From Chryseobacterium sp. BGARF1 (GTDB lineage: Bacteria > Bacteroidota > Bacteroidia > Flavobacteriales > Weeksellaceae), in contig NZ_LELA01000043.1 in the NCBI RefSeq assembly GCF_001677955.1, positions 1 through 64,000 of the forward strand: a stretch of 64,000 nucleotides of DNA, read 5' to 3'. Both the position numbers and the translations under genes were made by a program. The notes under the pieces were generated by a model. That model saw only the letters and a list, made by a program, of their open reading frames with translations, ran no database searches and had not been told where the DNA came from. Of this stretch, positions 8,184 through 16,601 are shown one piece after another. Within the stretch, counting starts at the first letter, position 1, and each line of letters starts with the position of its first letter.

Positions 8184-9578
8184 CTATTTCACCCTATCAT
8201 AAACCCGTTGAGGAATTTTTGATACATCTTTATGTTGAGATTTCATTAAACAAGTATATTTTTGATAAGCATTTTTTGCATATGATTTTTCGGCCAACAT
8301 CCATAAGGCATCGCCATAATTCAGCCAGGCAACTATACGATTTGGATATTTTTGTGTTATTTTTTTTAACAAATAACAAGATTCCTTATATTGTTTATTT
8401 TGCTCAAGATAATAAGCTAAGTTATTATAATTATTTACAGAATTATCATCTAAAAAAGTTTTCTCTAAAAGAAATTCGAGTTCTATCGTGCTAAGATTTG
8501 AAGTACAATTATAATTTTGGTTTGTTTTGGTCACTATTTCAATTGCTTGATTTAAACTCATATCTCTAGTTAATGATTGTAAAAACTTTTTGTCAAAAAA
8601 ATCCACTTCTGAAAAGTGGATTGTTTTATTTGGAAGATAAACATAACTGAGATTACATAAGTCATCATTTTCTATATAGGTTTCTTTTTTGAAATCAACT
8701 TTACTTAAAACGATAGAATTATTTGAATTTTGGAAGTAATATTTGTAACTAATAAAGTCATGCGGATTATTTTCTTCAATTTCTTTTTTAACGATTAAGC
8801 TATTGCTTTCAAAGTAAATTTTATTATTCGGATTTTTGAATGAATTTATTGTATTTTGATTAAAATTAATTTCAAAATTTTCTTTTGTTCCATCTGAATT
8901 AAGGTCTAATGAAATATTGTGAACTACCTTCTTCAAATTCTCATTTCTTAAAAGTATAATCTCATTTTTTTCACTTTGAGTTATATGCGCTTCATTATTT
9001 TCATTTTTTGAATAATCTGAAAGTAAAATTTCTTTTTGTCCGTCGAACGCCTTAATTCTTAAGCCTTCTTTTTGTTTTACAATTTGATATTTTATTTTAT
9101 CAAATGTTGTATTTCCTAATTTTTCAAAATCAGCGAGACTGTACGTATATTCTCCATAATTTATAAATTCTTTGTTTTTGTTAATCCCAATCATTTGAAA
9201 TGTTGGAAATTCTTCCGAAAATGTTGGAATAAGTATAATATGTTCTGTACTGTTTTTGAACAGTAGTACATTATTACTATTAATCGATTCATTTTGGATA
9301 GTGTAATCCCAATTGACATTAAAATAATACTCATTGATATTTAAAAAAGTTTTTTCTGATTCTTTAAAAAATATCAAGGATAAGGCAAACTCAGTTTCTG
9401 TAAAGTCAGCAATGGAAAGCGTTTCATTGCTTTTCACCTTGCTTTTGTTACTTATTTCTTCAAAATTATTGTTAATAGGTTGTGTTATTGTCTTGTTTGC
9501 AATAATTTCCTTTTTTTGCTCCTTATTAGAGCAATTTAATAGTATAATACTCAGTATAACTAAAAGTATTTTTTCCAT
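8184..9578 (-). CDS. lipoprotein with TPR-like C-terminus, presumed immunity to the full-length effector
   Basis: A 464-aa lipoprotein (leader MEKILLVILSIILLNCSN) beginning 16 bases after the stop of the 817-aa effector. The middle contains LDLNSDGTKENFEINF, an EF-hand or VCBS-like loop similar to those in XAC2610-like proteins. The last 90 residues look like TPR helices (NNLAYYLEQNKQYKESCYLL, then a second similar helix pair). No named family recognised. As the partner of the only complete effector it is the best candidate for a functional immunity protein. It is predicted to sit in a membrane facing the periplasm, where GH19 and M23 toxins would act. Confidence 0.75.
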   Translation of the reverse strand: MEKILLVILSIILLNCSNKEQKKEIIANKTITQPINNNFEEISNKSKVKSNETLSIADFTETEFALSLIFFKESEKTFLNINEYYFNVNWDYTIQNESINSNNVLLFKNSTEHIILIPTFSEEFPTFQMIGINKNKEFINYGEYTYSLADFEKLGNTTFDKIKYQIVKQKEGLRIKAFDGQKEILLSDYSKNENNEAHITQSEKNEIILLRNENLKKVVHNISLDLNSDGTKENFEINFNQNTINSFKNPNNKIYFESNSLIVKKEIEENNPHDFISYKYYFQNSNNSIVLSKVDFKKETYIENDDLCNLSYVYLPNKTIHFSEVDFFDKKFLQSLTRDMSLNQAIEIVTKTNQNYNCTSNLSTIELEFLLEKTFLDDNSVNNYNNLAYYLEQNKQYKESCYLLKKITQKYPNRIVAWLNYGDALWMLAEKSYAKNAYQKYTCLMKSQHKDVSKIPQRVYDRVK

Positions 9579-9594
9579 AATTTTTAAATCTAAT

Positions 9595-12048
9595 TTATTT
9601 TATAAAGCCGTCCATATCTGCATAAGGAAGTTTTTTAACACCATCATGTTGAACTGTTTTTCCTTTATTTTTTTCATCCTCTTGTTTCTTTTTCTCAGCA
9701 GCTGATTGCTCATTGTATCCTTTATAATCAACAAAAAATGCAGGATTTATTCTAGTTCTTATGCTTCTAGATCCCATTACATAATCAGATAATACTTCGA
9801 AATGGAGATGTGGTGCGCATGTTCCTTTCACAACACCTGATCTACCTGTTGTTCCCAACACCTCTCCACAAGTGATTTCTTGCCCAAATTTATTATCTAT
9901 AACAGAATCTAAATGTCCATAAAATAAATAAATGTCTCCATCTTCACTCCAGCTACTCCCCTTGTTTATTTCTCCTTTACTTGCATATTGCAAACTGTAA
10001 TTTTTTTTGAATTTCAAAAATTCTTGGGGATTTTTGACTTTTATTGTGATTGTATTTCCATAACCGCCATGCCATCTTCTGTTGTAAATGGTTCCATCAA
10101 CACAAGCATAAATATTAGTTCCCTTTGTTGCAAATAAATCTAATCCGACGTGATCAGAACCATTTCTTGTTTGACCAAATAATCCCCAATGTTTTCCAGC
10201 TTCTCCGCCACCGCCGCTTTGCATGTAAAGAGTACAAATTGGATTATCTACTGGATCGTGCCACTTTCCTTCTGGAATTTCATATTTAGTTTCAAGAGGA
10301 CAATCTCTGGCTTTTTCACTTAACATCGAATGAGCTGAACGAACATAATCATAACGCATATCTTTTTTCACTTGTTCTTCGCCTGAATTAATTGTATTGC
10401 TAATTTTTTGAACTGTTTCTTTTTCTACACCTACATCAGCAATTTCATTAAGTCCATTTTTCGTCCAAAAATATATCGCTGATAAAACAATATATTGTGG
10501 TTCAAAAACCAAGTCCGGAGTTGAAATAAAATCAGCATTTGGCAATTTAAGTTTTGTTTTATTTTCATTATACCATGATTGAAAATTGGTATAATTATTT
10601 CTTCCAGTCAATTGGATTAACCCCCTTCCTCTATATTTGTATCCATCTTGTTCAGGGTTTTCTACATCATTTTCTGGACAAATTCTATTTCCTAAATCTG
10701 ATGCTTTATTTCCTCTTGCATATGCCCAATTTGCAATTTTAATTTCTCTTTCTTTAGTAATTTCAGATTTTTCTATATTATAACCCCATAAATCAGCATT
10801 CTTTTTTCCTTGTTCTGTTTTAAAATTACTAAACTTACTTTTCAAAACACTTGATTTATAAACAAAATCTTCTTTATAACTCCAAAATTTAGTTTCTTTT
10901 GCCACTTGCCCTAAAAAGTTAGCTCTTCTGTAACAGTTTTTATTTATTTCAAATTCTGTCATATATTGGTTGAGATAATAAATATAGGCCGGAATTCTAG
11001 AATTGTAAGGAGCCTTTTTTAAAATTGAGCCATGTGGTGTTGCACTCATAAAATTATCTAAATCATTAACGGTTAAGAATATTTGACATGGTCCACATTT
11101 CCCCTCCTCAGTATTCTCCACTTTCAGCTCTTCCACTATCGTTGTAGATTTACCTTCCGATTTCTGCACAGTAGGCGGTTGTTCTTTTTTTACTGTACCT
11201 CCACTTTCTCCCCAGTCCCAAAGATCAAAATCTTTCCACCAATCAGAGACTTGATCTAAGATTCCTTTTTCTTCTTTTTTAGATGCCGGTTTTTCTGCAG
11301 CAGGAGAACCTTCTGCTTTCGGAATTGTTTTACTTTCATCTTCTCTAATCTCACCTTTTATAGGAGGAAAAGGATTGTTGATGTTTACATTATCTGTTGC
11401 GTGTTTTTTGTGAGAAAAATATTCTACCGTTACATAAAACTCAAGTTGTTTAGGGTCTGTTTCTCCCTGCATCGCCTTTTGCATCAAAGCTCGGGTGAGT
11501 ATAAACTCGGCTATAGCAACACCAGTTCTGTCTACGGTAGCTTCTTTAGTTTCAATTAAAAGGTTTTTTGCATCGTGTCCTTCGCCAGTTGCATCATCTT
11601 CCCAAAGAGTAAACTTTAATTTTTTACCATTCAAATTCACACATTGTGCACGAGCTCTCATTTTTTCTGTAAAACTGAACACCGTTCCCGGCGAATCGTC
11701 TACATACTGAAGCTCAACTTTTTCAATTTTCGGAACGGCTGCAGGTTGAGGATTGATTTCAATTGTTGATGCACCTCTTCCTTCAGATTCAAAAAGATAG
11801 GCTTCTAAACGATAGGTATGTTTTTGTGCAACCTCTCCGAATGTAAAATTCCCAACACCCGTTTTTTTGATGTTGGTGGATGTAAATCTTCCGTTGTTTC
11901 TTTTTTTAAATAACTCCCAAATAACATTTGCTGGATTCCTTTGGTTTTGAGGAGTGGAAGGATACCAATCTGTAACAGTATACGTAACAGCTTCCCCAAC
12001 TTTTGGCGAAGGATTTCCGGATATTTTTGAAACTCCTTTTTTAGACAT
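9595..12048 (-). CDS. T6SS-iii effector: Ig-like carrier, linker, GH19 muramidase, M23 peptidase
   Basis: 817 aa. Residues 1-230 are two Ig-like beta domains, the presumed delivery or tip-binding part. Residues 233-304 form an Ala/Lys/Glu-rich linker. GH19 occupies about 318-590, with Glu385 in GQVAKETKF and YRGRGLIQLTGRNNY at 472-486. M23 occupies about 630-770, with HVGLD (His633, Asp637), His712 in YGHLD and APHLHFE (His747, His749). All four M23 zinc or catalytic positions are present. Many Cys suggest disulfides in the periplasm. The gene starts 18 bases after the DUF4280 tip gene and is followed 16 bases later by a lipoprotein gene, so tip, toxin and immunity form one unit. Target: peptidoglycan of competing cells (inference from domains and context). 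It is the only complete copy in the array. Confidence 0.85.
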   Translation of the reverse strand: MSKKGVSKISGNPSPKVGEAVTYTVTDWYPSTPQNQRNPANVIWELFKKRNNGRFTSTNIKKTGVGNFTFGEVAQKHTYRLEAYLFESEGRGASTIEINPQPAAVPKIEKVELQYVDDSPGTVFSFTEKMRARAQCVNLNGKKLKFTLWEDDATGEGHDAKNLLIETKEATVDRTGVAIAEFILTRALMQKAMQGETDPKQLEFYVTVEYFSHKKHATDNVNINNPFPPIKGEIREDESKTIPKAEGSPAAEKPASKKEEKGILDQVSDWWKDFDLWDWGESGGTVKKEQPPTVQKSEGKSTTIVEELKVENTEEGKCGPCQIFLTVNDLDNFMSATPHGSILKKAPYNSRIPAYIYYLNQYMTEFEINKNCYRRANFLGQVAKETKFWSYKEDFVYKSSVLKSKFSNFKTEQGKKNADLWGYNIEKSEITKEREIKIANWAYARGNKASDLGNRICPENDVENPEQDGYKYRGRGLIQLTGRNNYTNFQSWYNENKTKLKLPNADFISTPDLVFEPQYIVLSAIYFWTKNGLNEIADVGVEKETVQKISNTINSGEEQVKKDMRYDYVRSAHSMLSEKARDCPLETKYEIPEGKWHDPVDNPICTLYMQSGGGGEAGKHWGLFGQTRNGSDHVGLDLFATKGTNIYACVDGTIYNRRWHGGYGNTITIKVKNPQEFLKFKKNYSLQYASKGEINKGSSWSEDGDIYLFYGHLDSVIDNKFGQEITCGEVLGTTGRSGVVKGTCAPHLHFEVLSDYVMGSRSIRTRINPAFFVDYKGYNEQSAAEKKKQEDEKNKGKTVQHDGVKKLPYADMDGFIK
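11137..11352 (-). repeat. effector linker repeat, copy 1
   Basis: Encodes residues 233-304 of the full-length effector. It is a direct repeat of 7902-8111, which forms the very start of the orphan 568-aa module. The best-kept core is 11206-11304. A short form of the same junction (GKTVSIVQD) occurs at the start of the 831-aa orphan near 5400-5425. Confidence 0.8.
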
Positions 12049-12066
12049 TTCAGAGAAGATTAAAGA

Positions 12067-12570
12067 TTAATAAGCGTCAATTTCGCTTTCCATTACTGTT
12101 TCTTTAAAGTCATTCACATCCACCAAAGGATTTACATGTCTGATTACTTTTGCATCAGCATTTTTTACATTCTTTTTACTCATCTCACCACGCTGTCCGT
12201 GATTTTTGATCGTAATTTTTCCACCCGTTGTACATTGAAGTTCCGAAACTTCTGTCAGGCATTTCTTGCCCATGACTAAAACTTTTTCGTAAGTTTTCTG
12301 CCATTTTCCGGCAGGAGCATAAGCGCATGGAAGATATCCTCCCGAACTGGGTTTTAATTTACATTTTCCAAAACTCGGACCTGGCGGATTAAACTGAAGA
12401 TCGTCTTCTGTAACAGCTAAATAATCTGAATTTCCGGCAGAATCATTCCAGAAATGTTTGTTGTGAGCACTGACGATATGCTTAGGAAACCGGTCTCCCT
12501 GGTTACACTGGCAAGTTCCTTTTTGAACGACGAAGTGTTTGCCATCATGAGATGATGATTGAGTAGACAT
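12067..12570 (-). CDS. DUF4280 PAAR-like T6SS tip protein
   Basis: 167 aa from the ATG at 12570; an upstream in-frame ATG at 12615 would lie before the -7 box at 12589-12596 and is not used here. Cys-rich beta protein with QKGTCQCNQGD near the N-terminus, a CKLKPSSGGYLPCAYAPAG middle and a GGKITIKNHGQ end, the pattern of DUF4280 proteins that stand in for PAAR in Bacteroidota T6SS. Such proteins cap the VgrG spike and carry effectors. Here the effector gene follows 18 bases downstream. A terminator between it and the TssR gene shows it begins a new transcription unit. Confidence 0.85.
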   Translation of the reverse strand: MSTQSSSHDGKHFVVQKGTCQCNQGDRFPKHIVSAHNKHFWNDSAGNSDYLAVTEDDLQFNPPGPSFGKCKLKPSSGGYLPCAYAPAGKWQKTYEKVLVMGKKCLTEVSELQCTTGGKITIKNHGQRGEMSKKNVKNADAKVIRHVNPLVDVNDFKETVMESEIDAY

Positions 12571-12588
12571 AATGTGAGATTTGGTACT

Positions 12589-12596
12589 CAAAGATA
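12589..12596 (-). promoter_or_regulatory. -7 box for the tip-effector-immunity unit
   Basis: The minus strand reads TATCTTTG, a full match to the Bacteroidota TAnnTTTG box, about 19 bases before the chosen ATG at 12570. No good TTG is seen at the -33 position, so strength is uncertain. It lies just after the upstream terminator, as expected for a new unit. Confidence 0.5.
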
Positions 12597-12614
12597 ACAA
12601 AAAGTATTCTAACA

Positions 12615-12649
12615 TAAAAAAAACGGAAAATTAATTCTCCGTTTTTTTA
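12615..12649 (-). terminator. terminator after the TssR gene
   Basis: Minus-strand hairpin ACGGAGAATTAATTTTCCGT followed by a run of T. It separates the T6SS membrane-complex genes from the tip and effector genes. Confidence 0.75.
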
Positions 12650-12664
12650 TTATGTCATAACTAA

Positions 12665-15064
12665 TTAATGTTGAGTATATTCCGGCTCATCTACAGGAAG
12701 CATTGTTGGCATAAAATATTCATTAAGCCAGTAAAATTCCTGTCCGTTTTGTTTAATTTTCACCGCAGGATTATTTCTGTACGTAAGCATTCTGTCCGCA
12801 AGATCTTTGTAATATTTAAAATAAGTTCTTGCTTCTTCATTGGTAATGATATCTGATTTCGTCCAGCCTTTCAGCATATATTTTGACATTTTTTCTTCAT
12901 CAGAATTATCAAAACCTGTGCTTACTCCCACTGCATAAGACATTGGTTTTTTATACAATTCACTTTTATCTAAGAATTTCAGCGTTGGATTGTATTTTTT
13001 TAATAATTTAATATATTCCCTCATCGCTCTTCCCTGCTTAAAGTCTGTTCTTGCAGCCCCTGTATTTTCATAAACTTCTTTATAGAAAGCTTTCAACTGA
13101 TCATATTCACTCTCAGAAACAAGAATACCTTTTTCCATATTCTGTTTATAATCCATCAATTCTTTAGGAATATATCCTTTTGCTAAAAACGGATTTCCAT
13201 AGTTGATTAACTGCGCCGCAATCCCTGAAGGAACCGGATTCGTCAATCCCGGATACAAATATTTGTACTTAAAATCTACCTCGGTTTTCCCGGCTCCCAC
13301 CGAAGAGTGGAAATAGTCGTGTAAAGAATTATCGATCGAAGTATTATCTAAAGTAACCTGTGCAATTAAACTGTCTAAAGATTTTTTAAGATAACCTGGA
13401 GCTGCGATATCTCCTTTTTTAGGAAAAATCACAAATCCCTGAGCCATACTTTGTTTCGGGAAGTCTAAAGAGAAATATCCAGCCTCACCTTCTACAAGAC
13501 TAAAATTATTTTTAGTTAAAACATCATTTTGACTGATTATTTTCTGCTTTTTAAGTTCTGCCACATTTTTTGCAGTATTGGTCACAATGTTTTCAGCCAT
13601 TAACACAAAATCGTTATAAGTATCTGATGATCTTGCGCTTGTCTGAAACATAATCAACCTTGCCTGAGCTTGGGTAAGAGAATTGATCACTCCATACATA
13701 TTTCCTCCTCTGTTAGCAGAAGTACCGATGGTAACAACAATATTGGTCTCATCAGGAATTTCTGAAAGTAAATTTCCTGCCGCAATTAATCCTTCATTCA
13801 GAGGTTGATTTCCTACATTACTTGGGCAATTCATTTCGTTCATTTTATCATTCATGAAAGCCGTAATCTTGTTGTAATCTTTATTTAAAGTTGATGAAGC
13901 TACATTATCACCACAAGAATTATTTTTATATAAAACCACTCCATATTTAACTGTATTAAAATAAGATGGCTTTTCAAACCTCAACTGTAAATCTTGCAAA
14001 AGCGATTTTACAATCGGTGCATAAGGCAAATTGGGAGCACTAACATCTAAAACAAAAACAATATTCACCTTTTTATTTCGCTCTGTAATTTCTCTGTATC
14101 TATCGAAATAAATAGGTTCACCCAAAACATTATAAATGAAGTTTTTACTATAATCTAAAACATTGGTAAAATATTTAGTTTTGAGGTCTGGTTTTGTCTC
14201 TTCGTTTAAAGCCAATGTTACAGGGTAAATATTTTCAAGCGGAGGTCTTTTATCAACATCTGTCAACAAAACAGCAGTACGGTTTTCTTTATCAGCAGCT
14301 CCGGAAAAACCTTCATGAATACCTAAAGTACTTTCTTTAATACCTGTTGGATTTTTCATTTTTACAGCAGAACGCTCACCCCAGGTTGAAATTACATTAG
14401 AACTTACCCATCCGTATAGACCTGTACTTATACTATCCATATCGATACTAGGCTTTTTTCCTACTAAAAAGCGTTTGTTATTTTCCGCTTGTTTATAAAC
14501 GTACACCATCTGTCCGTTCGGAATTTTCACATTCGAAGCCTCAATGAGAGTTGGCGAATTAAAGACCATAATAGAATCGTTCTTATAGTATCTCTCTGCA
14601 CTTTTAATAACATCAGGACTATTGGGAACAACAGCTACTCTTACCGGATAGCCTGTCTTTTCGCTTTTCAAAGAATTACTCCAAAGCAAAAGGTCAGATT
14701 CGGGAATCCAGCCGTAAGTTTTTATTGATTTCGACGAAATTTTTTTCATTAAAGCATCAGGGATATATTCTGCTACTTTCACCATTCCGTCTCGGTGTTT
14801 TAAAACCATTAAAGGCTCCAAAAACTTCACTTCTTTATATGATTTCTCATCACTCTTATCGAGATAAGCTGTATTTCTTGAACGATCTGAAATAACAATC
14901 CATGGAGCTGATTTTTTCGGAAAACCATTGATCACAGGAGCATTATCGATTTGCCCATACTGTTGTGGCTCGGGAGTTTTTTTTGATGGCAATTTTACCT
15001 GACAGCTGGTCAGCAAAACCGAAAGCCCTATATAATATGCCGCTAGAGGAAATTTATTTTTCAT
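12665..15064 (-). CDS. tssR: T6SS-iii protein TssR (lipoprotein with VWA-like domain)
   Basis: 799 aa, lipoprotein leader ending SVLLTSCQ. SH3-like segments with repeated YGW (YGWIPESD, YGWVSSN) fill the N-terminal third. A von Willebrand A-like domain starts at about residue 330 (NIVFVLDVSAPN); its metal site is incomplete because the third Ser of DxSxS is replaced. Length, architecture and neighbours match TssR, an outer or periplasmic part of the Bacteroidota T6SS membrane complex with TssN, TssO, TssP and TssQ. It follows the PKD-domain gene by 48 bases in the same unit and ends at a strong terminator. Core genes (tssB, tssC, tssK, hcp, vgrG) are not in this window. Confidence 0.8.
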   Translation of the reverse strand: MKNKFPLAAYYIGLSVLLTSCQVKLPSKKTPEPQQYGQIDNAPVINGFPKKSAPWIVISDRSRNTAYLDKSDEKSYKEVKFLEPLMVLKHRDGMVKVAEYIPDALMKKISSKSIKTYGWIPESDLLLWSNSLKSEKTGYPVRVAVVPNSPDVIKSAERYYKNDSIMVFNSPTLIEASNVKIPNGQMVYVYKQAENNKRFLVGKKPSIDMDSISTGLYGWVSSNVISTWGERSAVKMKNPTGIKESTLGIHEGFSGAADKENRTAVLLTDVDKRPPLENIYPVTLALNEETKPDLKTKYFTNVLDYSKNFIYNVLGEPIYFDRYREITERNKKVNIVFVLDVSAPNLPYAPIVKSLLQDLQLRFEKPSYFNTVKYGVVLYKNNSCGDNVASSTLNKDYNKITAFMNDKMNEMNCPSNVGNQPLNEGLIAAGNLLSEIPDETNIVVTIGTSANRGGNMYGVINSLTQAQARLIMFQTSARSSDTYNDFVLMAENIVTNTAKNVAELKKQKIISQNDVLTKNNFSLVEGEAGYFSLDFPKQSMAQGFVIFPKKGDIAAPGYLKKSLDSLIAQVTLDNTSIDNSLHDYFHSSVGAGKTEVDFKYKYLYPGLTNPVPSGIAAQLINYGNPFLAKGYIPKELMDYKQNMEKGILVSESEYDQLKAFYKEVYENTGAARTDFKQGRAMREYIKLLKKYNPTLKFLDKSELYKKPMSYAVGVSTGFDNSDEEKMSKYMLKGWTKSDIITNEEARTYFKYYKDLADRMLTYRNNPAVKIKQNGQEFYWLNEYFMPTMLPVDEPEYTQH

Positions 15065-15112
15065 CTTAATTTTCTTTATAATTGGTGTGTTGTCCGATAA
15101 ACGAACATTCTT

Positions 15113-16024
15113 TTATTTACTTTGGTTGATGTCAACTTTGGTTACACAAGTCATTCCATCATCAAAATTTAATTTTACAGACTGTATTACTGTATTTTTA
15201 TCAAACTGAAGGCCCGCACAATACAGATAAAAATTATTGACTTTGCTGTCGGTAACTTTTACAATTGCATTTTCGTTATTACACAGATAGGTTTTTAAAA
15301 GATAATTGTAATGCATATTAAAGCTGTTACCATTCGCAATTTGCTGCAGATGATATTTAAAATCATTGTCTTTTTTAGCATACAATTCATCTAAAGTAGG
15401 CTGTTCATCCTGCATAGAATTATACGCCTGTAAAATTTTTATATGGTGCTGAATAGGCTCCAAATCTTTCTCGGTATAAAGCGTTACCACATAATCTCCA
15501 GGTTTTTGAAACGCGTAAATAGCCAATTTATCTTTAGCATCAATTTTTCCGGTCTCTCCAAATCTCCAGGTAAACTGCGAAGCATCCGAAAGGGCACGAA
15601 ACTGTACGTTTTCATACTGCATTGCCTGAGTTTGTGCATCGATCTTAGTTACTGTTGCTGCGCTATCTTTCGGTTTTGGAATTCCTCTTGAGGACACCAT
15701 AATTGGGAAAGATTTAGAATATTTATTATCAATGATCAGGGTAACATTGTAATATCCCGGTTTATTGTAAAAATGAATTCCTTTATCTTTATCTGAAGTC
15801 TGGCCGTCACCAAAATCCCATTTTTTAAATTTTGCAAACGGAGTTTTATCCTGAAACGTTAAAGTATCACCTGTAGAAAGCGAAGACGGGAAAACTACTC
15901 CTTCAATATCATCTGCCGAATGAATGACCTTTTTTTGCAGCCACAATGCGACGAGTGCGGCAATAAGCAATGTGGCAATTACACCAATAATGATGTTTTT
16001 CCTGTTCTTTTGAAAATAATTCAT
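15113..16024 (-). CDS. PKD-domain membrane protein of the T6SS-iii membrane complex (TssP-like)
   Basis: 303 aa. One transmembrane helix at about residues 10-28 with a short cytoplasmic N-terminus, then a periplasmic region with two PKD-like domains (FAKFKKWDFGDGQTSDKDKG near 65-85 and FTWRFGETGKIDAKD near 152-167), then an alpha-rich C-terminus with a Cys pair. It lies between TssO-like and TssR-like genes with short gaps, so it belongs to the T6SS membrane complex. I relate it to TssP from position and topology only. A generic PKD-domain protein is the cautious call. Confidence 0.65.
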   Translation of the reverse strand: MNYFQKNRKNIIIGVIATLLIAALVALWLQKKVIHSADDIEGVVFPSSLSTGDTLTFQDKTPFAKFKKWDFGDGQTSDKDKGIHFYNKPGYYNVTLIIDNKYSKSFPIMVSSRGIPKPKDSAATVTKIDAQTQAMQYENVQFRALSDASQFTWRFGETGKIDAKDKLAIYAFQKPGDYVVTLYTEKDLEPIQHHIKILQAYNSMQDEQPTLDELYAKKDNDFKYHLQQIANGNSFNMHYNYLLKTYLCNNENAIVKVTDSKVNNFYLYCAGLQFDKNTVIQSVKLNFDDGMTCVTKVDINQSK

Positions 16025-16060
16025 AGTAATTTTTTGTGATGTGTTTTGTATTTTATGGTG

Positions 16061-16579
16061 TTATCTTGAGTTTAAAGCATTATTCCGATCTCTCAGAGTC
16101 TGGCTTTTTTCTTTGTATCCTAATTGACAGTCTTCAAACTGTTTTTCGAATGTTTTGGTGGTCTCGTTCATCTTCATGATCCTATCTTTATCGACCATAT
16201 TCATTTTCAAGAATTTCCCTATTTGCGGGAAAGCCGTTTTTCGTGAATCGTGAACAACGACATTCTGGAAAGTATTGGCTAAATCCTGCACCGCATATTC
16301 TGCATCATTCCTTTCTACAGGTTGCTGAATTTCTACTGATAATCTGTTTACTCTTGCTGAAGCTGTATCTATTAGTTTTAAACCAATTTTTTGTTGCTGA
16401 TCAAACTTCACTTTCTGATCCAAGATCTGCAATGCATTGGTATCTGCCTCAGAAAAAGGCGATGCAAAACCTTTGAGAAAAATAACTCCCAGAAAGAAAA
16501 GTGCTACAATAAGCATTAGTATGAGGTAAAAAAACTGATAATGTTTTTCTTTTTTTGATAATGTAATTTGTCCCTGCAT
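16061..16579 (-). CDS. tssO: T6SS-iii transmembrane protein TssO-like, second copy
   Basis: 172 aa, single transmembrane helix at about residues 14-36, then a helical periplasmic domain rich in Lys, Asp and Gln. TssO proteins are small bitopic inner-membrane components of the Bacteroidota T6SS trans-envelope complex. Length and topology match, and it sits 22 bases downstream of another TssO-like gene of the same plan. The two share layout more than sequence, so one may be TssP rather than TssO. Confidence 0.65.
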   Translation of the reverse strand: MQGQITLSKKEKHYQFFYLILMLIVALFFLGVIFLKGFASPFSEADTNALQILDQKVKFDQQQKIGLKLIDTASARVNRLSVEIQQPVERNDAEYAVQDLANTFQNVVVHDSRKTAFPQIGKFLKMNMVDKDRIMKMNETTKTFEKQFEDCQLGYKEKSQTLRDRNNALNSR

Positions 16580-16601
16580 AATTTCTAAACTTTAATTATA
16601 A

